From positions 620,001-684,000 of the forward strand of contig NZ_JNYQ01000004.1 in NCBI RefSeq assembly GCF_000717245.1: 64,000 nucleotides of DNA. The letters are read 5' to 3'. Source of the DNA: Kitasatospora papulosa (GTDB taxonomy: Bacteria; Actinomycetota; Actinomycetes; Streptomycetales; Streptomycetaceae). Each line of letters opens with the position of its first letter. Position 1 is the stretch's first letter. Made by a program: the position numbers and the translations under genes. The notes under the pieces were generated by a model, which did no database searches, was not told the origin of the DNA, and saw only the letters and a list, made by a program, of their open reading frames with translations. This document shows positions 16,411 to 25,033 of this stretch, in pieces.

Positions 16411-16814
16411 AGGAGCAGCCGGCCCGCTCGCTGGTGCTCGACTCCGAGGCGCTCTCCCTGCTTCTACGCGACGACCGCGGCATGGCGGCCCGCATCGAGG
16501 CAGCCCGGCAGGTCGGGGTTCCCGTCCTCGTGTCTGCGCTGACCGTCGTCGAAGCCGTGCACAGCAAGACCGATCTTGCGCGGTTGAAGTGGGTGCTGTC
16601 CCGACTGCGGGTGGAGCCGGTCAGCCAGGAGGACTCCCTGACCGCCGTGGCGCTACTTCAGGACGCAGGCGGGCTGCATGGGCACAAGTACGCGATCGAC
16701 GCCCTCGTCGCCGCGCTCGCGCTCCGCGTCCCGGCTCCTGCGATCGTTCTGACCTCCGACCGTGACGATTGGTCCAAGCTCTGTGGTAAGCGCGTGATCA
16801 TCCGAGACGTATAG
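16407..16814 (+). CDS. vapC: VapC-type PIN-domain toxin
   Basis: A 135-residue PIN-domain ribonuclease. The acidic metal-site residues are visible: Asp12 in LVLDSEALS, Glu in TVVEAVHS, Asp in YAIDALVAALA and Asp in TSDRDDW. PIN toxins of this kind cut tRNA or rRNA to stop growth when the antitoxin is lost. The GTG start overlaps the antitoxin stop. Its 3' end is only 17 bp from the decayed DUF255 fragment, so it marks the island border. It could stabilise the island. Confidence 0.82.
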   Translation: MKEQPARSLVLDSEALSLLLRDDRGMAARIEAARQVGVPVLVSALTVVEAVHSKTDLARLKWVLSRLRVEPVSQEDSLTAVALLQDAGGLHGHKYAIDALVAALALRVPAPAIVLTSDRDDWSKLCGKRVIIRDV

Positions 16815-16831
16815 GCAACACGGCCACATCC

Positions 16832-16917
16832 CGCCTGGGGCGACCACAACGAACAGCCGACGGGGATACCGGCGTGCTGGAGGAGATAAGGCGAGGCAGT
16901 CTGCGCAAGCCGGTTGG
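16832..16917 (-). pseudogene. DUF255 5'-end remnant, right direct-repeat copy
   Basis: On the minus strand this reads NRLAQTASPYLLQHAGIPVG and then WSP, against NRLADAMSPYLLQHADNPVD and WSP at the start of the intact DUF255 protein. The frame is kept without gaps for about 30 codons, but the ATG has become CGG and the similarity stops abruptly beside the vapC stop. Nucleotide identity to 11262-11347 is about 62 of 86. It is not a gene. It is the displaced or duplicated end left when the accessory DNA entered. Confidence 0.8.
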
Positions 16918-17040
16918 CCGTAGGTCCGATCCACGGGCACCCGGCTCCCGTACACCCGCGCCACGGAGCGGGGTACGAACGGGCATGGAAGGCCACCGCG
17001 CCTTTCGCCACCACGGTCGATCTACGGAGTTCAGGCCGGT

Positions 17041-17757
17041 TCAGGTGAGGCGCCGCGTCGGCCATCGCGCGAGGTCCGCCTCCAGGAGCGCCGGATCACG
17101 GGGTGGAGGGGCCTCGTCGAGAATCCTGAGTTCGGTGATCCGCTCGATGCGGAAGCCACGGATCGCGTCACGGAGCCGGCACCAGCCGGCGAGGAGCCAG
17201 GCGTCGCCCGCGCGAAGGAGTCCCATCGTCTCCACGTCGCGGACGGTGCTGGTGGCGGGATCGGGGCCGCCGTCCTTGTCCTCACCCAGATAAGTCAGCC
17301 GCACCACCCGCCGGTCGGCTATCACGTCGGAGAGCATGCCGAGCGGCACGGCGTCGTTCGTCGGGGCCACGGCGTCGATGACCTGCATCATCCCGAGCAT
17401 CTTCTGTACGGGCTCGCGGTGTTCCTCCTCCATGACGGCGGCGATCTTCGCGCGTGCCCGGCGGGCGGCCGCCTGGTACGGCGAGGAATCGAGCAGTGCG
17501 AGCCCGGCGAGCACGGCAAGCGACTCGGTGGCGGACAGGTTCAGCGGCGGCAGCGAGTACTCACGCAGGATCGCGTAGCCACCGGTCGCCCCGTGCTCCG
17601 CGTAGATCGGGACTCCGGCGAGCTGAAGTGATGCGATGTCGCGTTCGATGGTGCGCGGGGAGACTCCGAACTCGTCGGCGAGCCGAGCGGCAGGCCTTGG
17701 CCGACGTGCTCCGCGGAGCAGATCGACAAGGGCGTACTGCCGCTCGGCTCGCTTCAT
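17041..17757 (-). CDS. WYL-domain transcriptional regulator (YafY type)
   Basis: A 238-residue regulator. The N-terminal helix-turn-helix (RQYALVDLLRGARRPRPAARLADEFGVSPRTIERDIASL) is DeoR-like. The C-terminal half (about 130-225) is a WYL-type ligand domain with the LTYLGEDKDGG and GDAWLLAGWCRLRDAIRGF segments. WYL regulators commonly bind small ligands or nucleic acids; the target here is unknown. It follows the SnoaL-like gene by 41 bp on the same strand, so it could be co-transcribed with it. Confidence 0.88.
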   Translation of the reverse strand: MKRAERQYALVDLLRGARRPRPAARLADEFGVSPRTIERDIASLQLAGVPIYAEHGATGGYAILREYSLPPLNLSATESLAVLAGLALLDSSPYQAAARRARAKIAAVMEEEHREPVQKMLGMMQVIDAVAPTNDAVPLGMLSDVIADRRVVRLTYLGEDKDGGPDPATSTVRDVETMGLLRAGDAWLLAGWCRLRDAIRGFRIERITELRILDEAPPPRDPALLEADLARWPTRRLT

Positions 17758-17798
17758 GCCTCGAGTGTGGCAGAGGCGGCCGCCATCGGTGCCGAGCG

Positions 17799-18197
17799 TC
17801 AGCTGCGCATGCTCCGCTGTCCGCCGACGGACCAGACCCGTCGGACCCGGCCGTCCTCAGCGAAGTCGAACACGTCGACACCGCCCGCGCGTTGGCCGTT
17901 CGCGTCCACGTCCCACAGCAGTCGGCCGTGGTCGCCGTCGACGGCATCGGCGATGCCGGTGAAGACGACGCCCGGGTTCTGGCCGTGCCACCAGCGAAGG
18001 TACCGCGCGAAGTCCTCGGCGGTGCGGATGTCGTCCGCGGGGGTCGACCCGTCGGGCTCGGTCACGGCGAAGTGGATGCGGAAGTCGTCGGCGCAGATCT
18101 GGCGTGCGATGTCGCCGTCGGTGTTCCACATGGTCAGCCACAGGTCGAGCGAGCGCCGGGCGGAGGAACTGGTCGTGGGGTTCGCGTTCTCGGTCAT
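17799..18197 (-). CDS. SnoaL-like / NTF2-fold protein
   Basis: A 132-residue protein with the compact NTF2-like pattern (RRSLDLWLTMWNTDGDIARQ; FARYLRWWHGQNPGVVFTGI; GRLLWDVDANGQRAGGVDVF). Members include polyketide cyclases and many small isomerase-like or binding proteins, so no reaction can be named. The start MTENANPTTSS is chosen because the longer frame upstream has no family similarity. It lies directly upstream of the WYL regulator and diverges from the DinB-like gene. Confidence 0.75.
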   Translation of the reverse strand: MTENANPTTSSSARRSLDLWLTMWNTDGDIARQICADDFRIHFAVTEPDGSTPADDIRTAEDFARYLRWWHGQNPGVVFTGIADAVDGDHGRLLWDVDANGQRAGGVDVFDFAEDGRVRRVWSVGGQRSMRS

Positions 18198-18321
18198 GCC
18201 CCCACTCTTGGACGCCGACGCGACAACAGTATGTCGGTGTTCCGGAAATCCCTCACGGAGTCGTTGCGGTCCACGCACGGGATCTTGAGGCCGCCAGTAG
18301 CCCATGGCAGGCTCAGGCCGC

Positions 18322-18963
18322 ATGATCGACGACTTCGCGAAGGACCACCTGCACGGGAGACTGCGACGGGACCGCGAGGCGCTGGTCTGGAAGCTAGACG
18401 GCCTGTCCGAGTACGACGCCCGCCGGCCGCTGACCGTGTCCGGGAGCAACCTCCTCGGCCTGGTCAAACACGTAGCCGGCGTCGAGGCCAGGTACTTCGG
18501 CGAGGTCTTCGACCGCCCTTCCCCGGAACCGCTGCCCCGGTGGCAGGACCACGACGGCAGCGATCTGTGGGCGACCGAGGACGAGACCCGGGAACAGATC
18601 ATCGAGTCCTGCCGGCGCACGTGGGAACACTCGGACGCGACGATCGACGAACTTCCCCTCGACGCCCCCGGCCACGTGCCGTGGTGGCCGGAGCCGCATA
18701 CCGGCACGAACCTGTTCGCCGTCCTGGTCCACGTCCTCGGCGAGACCAACCGGCATGCCGGGCACGCCGACATCCTGCGCGAAGGCGTCGACGGCCGGAC
18801 CGGGATGCGCCCCGAACACGAGACGCGGATCGACGGGAAGGCCCGCGACGCCTACTACGCGAAGGTCGAGCAGGCCGCCAGATCGGCCGCTTCGTCCACG
18901 GCACGGAGGGCTGTGCCACGTGACGTGATGTTCGAGCGGCGTGATGGCGGCCGTGCGGGCTGA
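18322..18963 (+). CDS. DinB-like (DUF664) metal-dependent protein
   Basis: A 213-residue DinB-fold four-helix protein. Metal-ligand histidines of the family are seen in GLVKHVAGVEARYFGE and in LVHVLGETNRHAGHADILRE. Relatives include mycothiol- or bacillithiol-dependent S-transferases, so a thiol-transfer role is possible in this mycothiol-making organism. The ATG at 18322 is preferred, although an in-frame ATG at 18304 also exists. The last about 30 residues are low-complexity and may vary between strains. Confidence 0.8.
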   Translation: MIDDFAKDHLHGRLRRDREALVWKLDGLSEYDARRPLTVSGSNLLGLVKHVAGVEARYFGEVFDRPSPEPLPRWQDHDGSDLWATEDETREQIIESCRRTWEHSDATIDELPLDAPGHVPWWPEPHTGTNLFAVLVHVLGETNRHAGHADILREGVDGRTGMRPEHETRIDGKARDAYYAKVEQAARSAASSTARRAVPRDVMFERRDGGRAG

Positions 18964-19248
18964 TCTGCCGAAGCGTCTGGTTCCCGATGGGCTGCGGAAG
19001 ATGGCGGCCCCGCCGGTGCCGTCGTTCGCGGTCCGACCGCGAGGTGGCGGGACCGCCGGGTCGTGGGCAGACCGCACCGGCGGTGCCGGACGAACTCGGC
19101 GCCCGGAGGGACCGCGCGGACGCGGACGGGCAGGAGTGGCGAGTGGTCCCTCGGACGCCCTGTCGCCGGGGCATCGGACATTGGAGACTGGGTGGTCCAC
19201 ACGAACCGATCCGGTCGCGGCCGGCGAGGCGCGCAACGAGGGGGACGC

Positions 19249-22200
19249 ATGCGGGACAGCCATCGGGCGGAAGCCGAAAGGCTGTTGGTACGTGCCGTGG
19301 AGGAGGAGGCGCGGCGGACGGGAGGCAGGACGGACTCCGGCGCGCTGCTGTCGCGGGGGCGGGGCGCGCTCGACAGCATGGCGGCCGGGGCGGCCGACGA
19401 GTACGCCGCCTACACCCGGGCGCTGGACGCCGCGGGAGCCGGACAGCAGCCGCTGTCGGCGCGGTTCAGCAAGGCGACACTCGGAACCCCCCTGCTGGTG
19501 ACGGGTGTTGCCGCCGCCGCGGCGTTCGGGGCGGACCTGGCGCTCGGCACCGCGACCGGTCTCGCCCTGGGGGCGGGCGCGGTCGTCGCCGTGGCGGGGA
19601 CGACCGCGACGATGGCCAGGGTGACCGCGTCGCACTGGCCCGCCGCGCACCGCAGGGCGGGTGAGCGGAACCAGCCCGGCGGTCCGGAGCAGCTGCGGCT
19701 GGAGTGGCTGACCGCGCTGGAGGTACGGGGCATCCGCCCGTTCCTCGACCAGCAGCGCATGCTGACCGCGTCGGCCCGCCCGCCGAAGAAGCCGGGCGCG
19801 TCCGTGGTGGCGCAGCTGCGCGGCGGTGACCGCAGCGCGGCCGCACGGACCCGCTCGGTCCTCGATCAGTCCTTCGGCCATCTGCCGGCGGCGGAGGGGC
19901 CGTTCGCGGGGCGTCGCGGGGAGCTGGCGCAGATCGCCCAGTGGGTGCACGCGGCCCGCGCGGCGACCGAGACCCGGCCCACCGTGGTCGTCCTGCACGG
20001 CACTCCGGGCTCCGGACGCACCACGCTCGCCGTGCGGGCCGCGCACGCGCTCAAGGACCAGTTCCGCGGGGCGTGCGTGGTCGATCTGCGGGGAGACGTG
20101 GCCGGTGAGACCCCGCTGCCGACCCGGGACGCGCTGCTGCACCTGCTCAACCGGCTGGGCGCTCCGCGCGAGCAGTTGCTCTTCCGCGAGAGGTCCTCGG
20201 CCGAGCAGCAGGTACGGCGGCTGAGCGAGCTCTACCACCAGCATCTGACGGGCACACCCGTCACGGTCGTCCTGGACGACGCCACCGACGCGGCCCAGGT
20301 CAGCACGCTCGTGCCCGAGCGCTCCGACAGCCTGGTCCTCGTCACCGCCCGTGAGCCCCTCGACCTGCCCGCCGACATCCCCGCACGGGTGTACCACCTG
20401 CCCGTCGGCGGCCTGGACGCGGCGGGTGCCGAGGAAGTGCTGCGCGAGTCCGCGGAGGACGAGGAGGCCGGCCCGTACGACTTCCCCTCGACCGACGCGG
20501 TCGTGGAGCTGTGCGGCGCGCTGCCGCTGGCGCTGCGGGTGGCGGGCTCCTCGCTCGGCGCGCGCAACCGGGCCGAGCTCGCCGACGCACTGGGGGCCTA
20601 CGGTCCGGTGGGACCCGTCGAGCGTGCCCTGTGGCTGCGCTACACCGACCAGTCCGAGCCGGCCCGCCGGCTGCTGCGGCGGCTCGCCCTGGCCGGACGG
20701 GCCAGCCTCGGGGCGGCGGCGGCCGCGTCGCTGCTGTCCTGTGACGAGCAGGAGGCGGGCCGTCTGCTGGAGTCGCTGGCCAGGGCCGGTCTCCTGGTCC
20801 ATGTGCGGGGCGCGCGCTACCGGCTGCACGACCTCGTACGCGACTTCGCCCTGGCCCGGCTGCTCGACGAGGAACCGGCGGCCGACCGTACGGCCGCGCA
20901 GGAGCGCCTCATCCAGAACTACGCGGAGCTCGCCGACGCCGTGATCCGGATGGTCGACGGCAAGATGTCGACGCGTGCCGGGCAGTTCGGCTCGCACGGC
21001 TTCAGCTCGCTCGACGCGGCCCTGCGGTGGCTGGACGACGAGTCCAGCTTCATCACCTCGGCGCTGCGTCACACGGAGGGCGTCGACCAGCGCTCGGTGC
21101 TCCACCTGCTGGGCGCCCTGTGCGACTACTGCCTGCTGCGCGGCGACCTCTACCGCCTCGGAGAGATCAGCGAGCTGACGCGCGCCGTCGACCAAGGGCT
21201 CCTGGAGCGGTCGGTCCAGTGGCGTACGGGCATCGCGGCCCGGCAGCTCGGGGAGCTCGACAAGGCCCGCACCACGCTGTCCTCGGTCGTCGGCCTCTAC
21301 CGCGAGGCACAGAACGACGCGGGCGCCGCGCTCGCGCTCTGCTCGCTCGGCATCACGCTGCACCACCAGGGGAACCTCGCGGAGGCCTCGGCGCGGCTGC
21401 GGGAGGCGCTCGCCCTCCAGGAGTCACCGGAGCAGTCCGAGGACCGGGCCTGGTCCCTGCACGCCCTCGCCGCCGTCGAGCGCGACCGGGCCAATCTGGC
21501 CGAGGCCCTGGCCCTGCTGCACACCGCGCTGACCCTGCACCGTGAGGGCGAGTCGCTGCACGGCGAGGCCTGGTCGCACTTCCAGCTCGGCCAGGTGTGT
21601 CTGCGGATGGGCGAGGTCGCCCGGGCGGAGGAGGAGCTGTCCACCGCGCTGGACCTGTACGGCCGCACCCGGGACGAGCGCGGGGAGGCGTGGGCGCTGA
21701 CGCAGCTGGCCCGTGCCCGGCTCCTGGACGGCGACCCCGCTCCGGCGGTGGAGCAGCTGCGCGGGGCCCTCGACCGGCACCGGGCCAACGAGGACGCGCG
21801 GGGCGAGGCGTGGACGCGTTACTACCTGGGGCAGGCCCTGGAGGAGGACGGCGACGCCGTCCAGGGGGTGCGGGAGCTGGAGCGGGCCCGCACGATGTTC
21901 TCCCGGATGCGGGACGTGTACGGGCTGGCGTGCGCCCGCCACCACTCGGGGCGCGTGACCCGCGACCAGCGGGCCTCACAGACCGGAAACCTGCGCAATT
22001 CCGGCTTCGCGCGACAGCTCCTGATGGACGCCCGGGCGGACTTCCGCCGGATCGGCGTGGCGCACGGCGAGGCCTGGACCTGCCTGGAGCTGGCCCTGAT
22101 CGACGGCGGCAACGACCGCGCGGCGCAGGCGCTGGAGCTGTGCGGTGAGGCGATCACCCTGTTCGCCTCGTACGGGGACGTGCGGGGCGGCGACTGGGCG

Positions 22201-22467
22201 GTGTTCCTGCGGTGCACGCTGCTGCCGTACGCCTCGCCGGGCGGCAGCGAGGTGGGCACGGCGGTGGCGCAGCAGGAGCTGGCCGACCTGCTGGAGGCCG
22301 CCCACCCGCTGAGGGACACGGAGCTGGAGACCTGCGCGGAGGCCTTCCGGGTGGTCCTGAACCGCGGTGTGGACCTGGACGACGGCTGGCAGGCCTGGCG
22401 GCTCGGTCTGACGCCGTCCCGGCACGCCCGCGAGGTGATGGGGGTGCCGGTGGACGTGCGGCCGTAG
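19249..22467 (+). CDS. STAND NTPase with NB-ARC-like domain and TPRs
   Basis: A 1072-residue protein; the start at 19249 follows an AACGAGGGGG ribosome site. Order of parts: a helical N-terminal domain; a two-helix hydrophobic hairpin at about 78-124 (TPLLVTGVAAAAAFGADLAL and beyond); a P-loop GTPGSGRTT (251-259); a Walker B-like VTVVLDD (338-344); a winged-helix arm (about 460-560); and a long run of tetratricopeptide repeats from about 640 to 1000 (EAWALTQLARARL, EAWTRYYLGQAL). This resembles AfsR-type STAND proteins, but the SARP DNA-binding domain is absent. It is therefore more likely a membrane-linked sensor than a transcription factor. It ends 8 bp from the opposing CPBP gene. Confidence 0.82.
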   Translation: MRDSHRAEAERLLVRAVEEEARRTGGRTDSGALLSRGRGALDSMAAGAADEYAAYTRALDAAGAGQQPLSARFSKATLGTPLLVTGVAAAAAFGADLALGTATGLALGAGAVVAVAGTTATMARVTASHWPAAHRRAGERNQPGGPEQLRLEWLTALEVRGIRPFLDQQRMLTASARPPKKPGASVVAQLRGGDRSAAARTRSVLDQSFGHLPAAEGPFAGRRGELAQIAQWVHAARAATETRPTVVVLHGTPGSGRTTLAVRAAHALKDQFRGACVVDLRGDVAGETPLPTRDALLHLLNRLGAPREQLLFRERSSAEQQVRRLSELYHQHLTGTPVTVVLDDATDAAQVSTLVPERSDSLVLVTAREPLDLPADIPARVYHLPVGGLDAAGAEEVLRESAEDEEAGPYDFPSTDAVVELCGALPLALRVAGSSLGARNRAELADALGAYGPVGPVERALWLRYTDQSEPARRLLRRLALAGRASLGAAAAASLLSCDEQEAGRLLESLARAGLLVHVRGARYRLHDLVRDFALARLLDEEPAADRTAAQERLIQNYAELADAVIRMVDGKMSTRAGQFGSHGFSSLDAALRWLDDESSFITSALRHTEGVDQRSVLHLLGALCDYCLLRGDLYRLGEISELTRAVDQGLLERSVQWRTGIAARQLGELDKARTTLSSVVGLYREAQNDAGAALALCSLGITLHHQGNLAEASARLREALALQESPEQSEDRAWSLHALAAVERDRANLAEALALLHTALTLHREGESLHGEAWSHFQLGQVCLRMGEVARAEEELSTALDLYGRTRDERGEAWALTQLARARLLDGDPAPAVEQLRGALDRHRANEDARGEAWTRYYLGQALEEDGDAVQGVRELERARTMFSRMRDVYGLACARHHSGRVTRDQRASQTGNLRNSGFARQLLMDARADFRRIGVAHGEAWTCLELALIDGGNDRAAQALELCGEAITLFASYGDVRGGDWAVFLRCTLLPYASPGGSEVGTAVAQQELADLLEAAHPLRDTELETCAEAFRVVLNRGVDLDDGWQAWRLGLTPSRHAREVMGVPVDVRP

Positions 22468-22475
22468 GCACGGCC

Positions 22476-23384
22476 CTACGCGCGGGGCAGGCCGAGCCGG
22501 CCGCGGGTGGCGAGGAGCAGCACGGCGGCCGCGGTCGCGGAGCTCACGAGGAAGGCGTGCCCCGCGTAGGCCGGGTCCAGCGAGGGGAACATGTCCGTGA
22601 AGGCGACCGAGAAGTAGTTGTTGACGCTGGTGTGCAGCAGCATGGCCAGCAGCAGGGCCTGCCGGGTGTGGTTGAAGACCCAGGTCATCACGAAGCTGAA
22701 GGCGATCGTGGTGGCGATGAATTCCACGGGCGTCCACCAGAGGACGTGCGGGCCGCCCCAGTCGCTGAGGTACAGCGGCAGGTGCCAGGCGCCCCACAGC
22801 GGGCCGAGGACCAGCGTGCCGCGGACGGGGCCGAACCTGTCCTGCAGCCGGGGCATCGCGAAGTCGCGCCAGCCCGGCTCCTCGGCGACACCGGTGGTGA
22901 CCATCTGGAGGGCCAGGCCGGGCAGGAAGGCGACCAGCACGACGGCGCTCGGCATGACCGGGCTCTCGCCGCCCAGGGCGTACAGCGTGAGGACGAGGAC
23001 GAGCGGCACGGTGACGATGATCGCGGCCCACCAGCGCCAGCCGACCCGCCACTTGGTCATCCGGCCTGCCCAGGCCCGGAGGCCGGGGCGTCCGTCGGCG
23101 ACGGCGGTGACGACGAGCGCGGAGAGGATCGGGCCCAGGTAGGCGCCCGGGAGGACCCCCAGTAGCTGGCCGGTGACCTCGCCCCCGGGGAAGGTGAAGT
23201 CCAGGACGCCCTGGCCGTTCCCGGACAGGATGTACGGCACCCAGGCCACCCAGCTCAGCGCGAACGCCAGCGAGAAGAACCAGGTCAGGGGTCGGCGGCT
23301 CATGCCGGCCCGCCATCCTCCGCGCGGCTCGGGCGTGCTGGGCGCCGGAGGGGAGCCGGGGATGAGCTGTGTCCCGGCGCTCAT
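22476..23384 (-). CDS. CPBP-family intramembrane metalloprotease
   Basis: A 302-residue multi-helix protein of the CAAX-protease / bacteriocin-processing (Abi) family. Conserved membrane-embedded motifs are present: the EE pair followed by Arg in VAEEPGWRDFAMPR, a histidine in WGAWHLPLYLSDW, and HTSVNNYF with the His and Asn ligands. The start at 23384 overlaps the stop of the 67-residue gene (ATGA), showing translational coupling. In bacteria such proteins process or protect against peptides. The divergent histidine kinase and regulator suggest it is stress-induced. Confidence 0.85.
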   Translation of the reverse strand: MSAGTQLIPGSPPAPSTPEPRGGWRAGMSRRPLTWFFSLAFALSWVAWVPYILSGNGQGVLDFTFPGGEVTGQLLGVLPGAYLGPILSALVVTAVADGRPGLRAWAGRMTKWRVGWRWWAAIIVTVPLVLVLTLYALGGESPVMPSAVVLVAFLPGLALQMVTTGVAEEPGWRDFAMPRLQDRFGPVRGTLVLGPLWGAWHLPLYLSDWGGPHVLWWTPVEFIATTIAFSFVMTWVFNHTRQALLLAMLLHTSVNNYFSVAFTDMFPSLDPAYAGHAFLVSSATAAAVLLLATRGRLGLPRA

Positions 23385-23584
23385 CGGGCGGTCCTCTCCG
23401 GGGAGCGGGCGCGGCGGTGGTCCGCGACGAGGGCGATCCCGCAGGCCAGGGCGGCCAGCCCCGCGGCGACGGAGACGGCCGTGGCGATCCCGCCCATCAT
23501 CGAGGTGACCGCGTTGCAGACAGCGCAGAGCAGGAGCAGCAGCCAGAGCACGGGACGTGCGGGCCGCCGGGAGGAATCAGCCAT
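23381..23584 (-). CDS. Small two-TM membrane protein
   Basis: A 67-residue protein with a basic start (MADSSRRPARP) and two hydrophobic stretches (VLWLLLLLCAVCNAV; GIATAVSVAAGLAALACGIALV). A good GGAGAAG ribosome site precedes the ATG. It overlaps the CPBP protease by 4 bp, so they are translated together. No family is recognised. It may be an assembly partner or leader for the protease. Confidence 0.65.
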   Translation of the reverse strand: MADSSRRPARPVLWLLLLLCAVCNAVTSMMGGIATAVSVAAGLAALACGIALVADHRRARSPERTAR

Positions 23585-23758
23585 CGTCTTCTCCTTGTCC
23601 GAGGGGGAGTTGGGCACGGAAAGGACGCTACGGAGGCGGCGCGGTGGCGACGATCCCGCCAGGTGGAGGACCGGGGTACAGCAGGCTGTACCTGCCGTCC
23701 CCCGCCCGTCGCGCACCCGCCGGGAGATGCCATAGTGGCGCGGCACCAGGAGGTGGAG

Positions 23759-25033
23759 ATGCCCGCGCACGACGCCCCGCCGGCGGCCGCACATGAACCG
23801 GCCCGCCTTTGGGACGTGTCCGTCCGCGCCCGGACCGCTCTCGACGCCTTCGAGCATCTCGTCGGCGGCATCGGTACGGCGATCCTCGCCCTGATCATGC
23901 TGCTGTGGCTGGTGTTCACCGCCGCCGCCTGCCTCTTCGGGGCCGGCCTGTTCCTGGTGCCGGGCACCCTGAGGGCGCTGCGCGCGGTCGCCGGACGCGA
24001 ACGCGTGCGGCTGTCCCGTTGGGGGCCGGAGGTCATCGGGCCGGGGCCCTCACCGACCGGGCTGCGGCAGGCCGTCGCCGACCCGGCCACCCGGCGCGAG
24101 GTGGGCTGGGTGGCCTCGCACGCCCTCCTCGGAACGGTGCTGGGCCTGGTCGGGCTGACGCTGCCCCTCACCTCGGCGACGGATGCCGCGTTCCCGCTGT
24201 GGTGGTCGTTCGTACCGCCCTCGGAGGCCACCCCGTCCCTGGGCCTGTGGACCGTGACGGACTGGCCGGGGGCCTTCGCGGTCAGTCTGCTGGGGATCGG
24301 ATGGTTCGCCGTCACCCTGGCCGTCGCGCCCGGCATGGCGCGGCTCCAGGCGTGGCCGGGGCGGCGGCTGCTCACCCCTCCGCCCGGCACCGACCTCGTG
24401 ACGCGCGTCGCCGAGCTCACCGCGACCCGCGCCGCCGCACTGGACGCGCACGCCACCGAGCTGCGGCGCATCGAACGGGCCCTGCACGACGGCACTCAGA
24501 ACCGGCTGGTGGCGGTGACGGTGCTGCTGGGGGCGTCCCGCCGGGCGGTGTCCCGGGGCTCCGCCGACGCCGACGCCCTGCTGGAGCGGGCCCAGGACGC
24601 CGCCGAGCAGGCACTCGCGGAACTGCGCGCGGTCGTACGGGGCATCCTGCCGCCGGTGCTGGCCGACCGGAGCCTGACGGACGCGCTCTCAGGGCTCGCG
24701 GGCAGTTGCCCGGTGCCCTGCCGGGTCGACGCGGACGTGGAGGGGCGGTTCGCCGCGTCGGTCGAGGCGACCGCCTACTTCGTGGTGGCGGAGGCACTCA
24801 CCAACGTCGCCCGGCACAGCGGAGCACGGTCCGCGTCCGTCACGGTCCGCCACCGCGACGGACGGCTGTGGCTACGGGTCACCGACGACGGCCGCGGCGG
24901 GGCCGACGAGCACGGCGGGTCCGGCCTCGCCGGCATCCGTAAGCGCGTCGAGGCGCTCGACGGCGTACTCACCCTGGCCAGCCCACCGGGCGGGCCCACG
25001 ACACTGGAGGCCGGACTGCCATGCGGATCGTGA
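23759..25033 (+). CDS. Sensor histidine kinase (NarL-partner class)
   Basis: A 424-residue membrane kinase. The ATG at 23759 has a CAGGAGG site 5 bp upstream. The N-terminal half has about four membrane helices in two clusters (GTAILALIMLLWLVFTAAAC; ASHALLGTVLGLVGLTLPL; and around AFAVSLLGIGWFAVTLAVA). The HisKA_3 phospho-acceptor is His in RIERALHDGTQNRL, and the ATPase domain shows EALTNVARHSGA, VTDDGRGG and GSGLAGIRKRV. Its 3' end overlaps the regulator gene by 13 bp. Signals probably come from the membrane or cell envelope, as there is little extracellular domain. Confidence 0.92.
   Translation: MPAHDAPPAAAHEPARLWDVSVRARTALDAFEHLVGGIGTAILALIMLLWLVFTAAACLFGAGLFLVPGTLRALRAVAGRERVRLSRWGPEVIGPGPSPTGLRQAVADPATRREVGWVASHALLGTVLGLVGLTLPLTSATDAAFPLWWSFVPPSEATPSLGLWTVTDWPGAFAVSLLGIGWFAVTLAVAPGMARLQAWPGRRLLTPPPGTDLVTRVAELTATRAAALDAHATELRRIERALHDGTQNRLVAVTVLLGASRRAVSRGSADADALLERAQDAAEQALAELRAVVRGILPPVLADRSLTDALSGLAGSCPVPCRVDADVEGRFAASVEATAYFVVAEALTNVARHSGARSASVTVRHRDGRLWLRVTDDGRGGADEHGGSGLAGIRKRVEALDGVLTLASPPGGPTTLEAGLPCGS

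Noticed and set aside
11352..16831. Prophage or integrative element
   Set aside because: No integrase, excisionase, replication or phage structural gene is present, so only an island of unknown origin can be claimed.
16658..17065. Minus-strand frame containing NRLAQTASPYLLQHA
   Set aside because: Only about 30 codons resemble a protein (DUF255) and the start codon is lost. It is listed as a pseudogene remnant, not a gene.
18394..21366. 990-codon open frame antisense to the DinB and STAND genes
   Set aside because: Composition is Arg/Gly/Ala-rich shadow sequence with no domain, and both genes beneath it have clear motifs.
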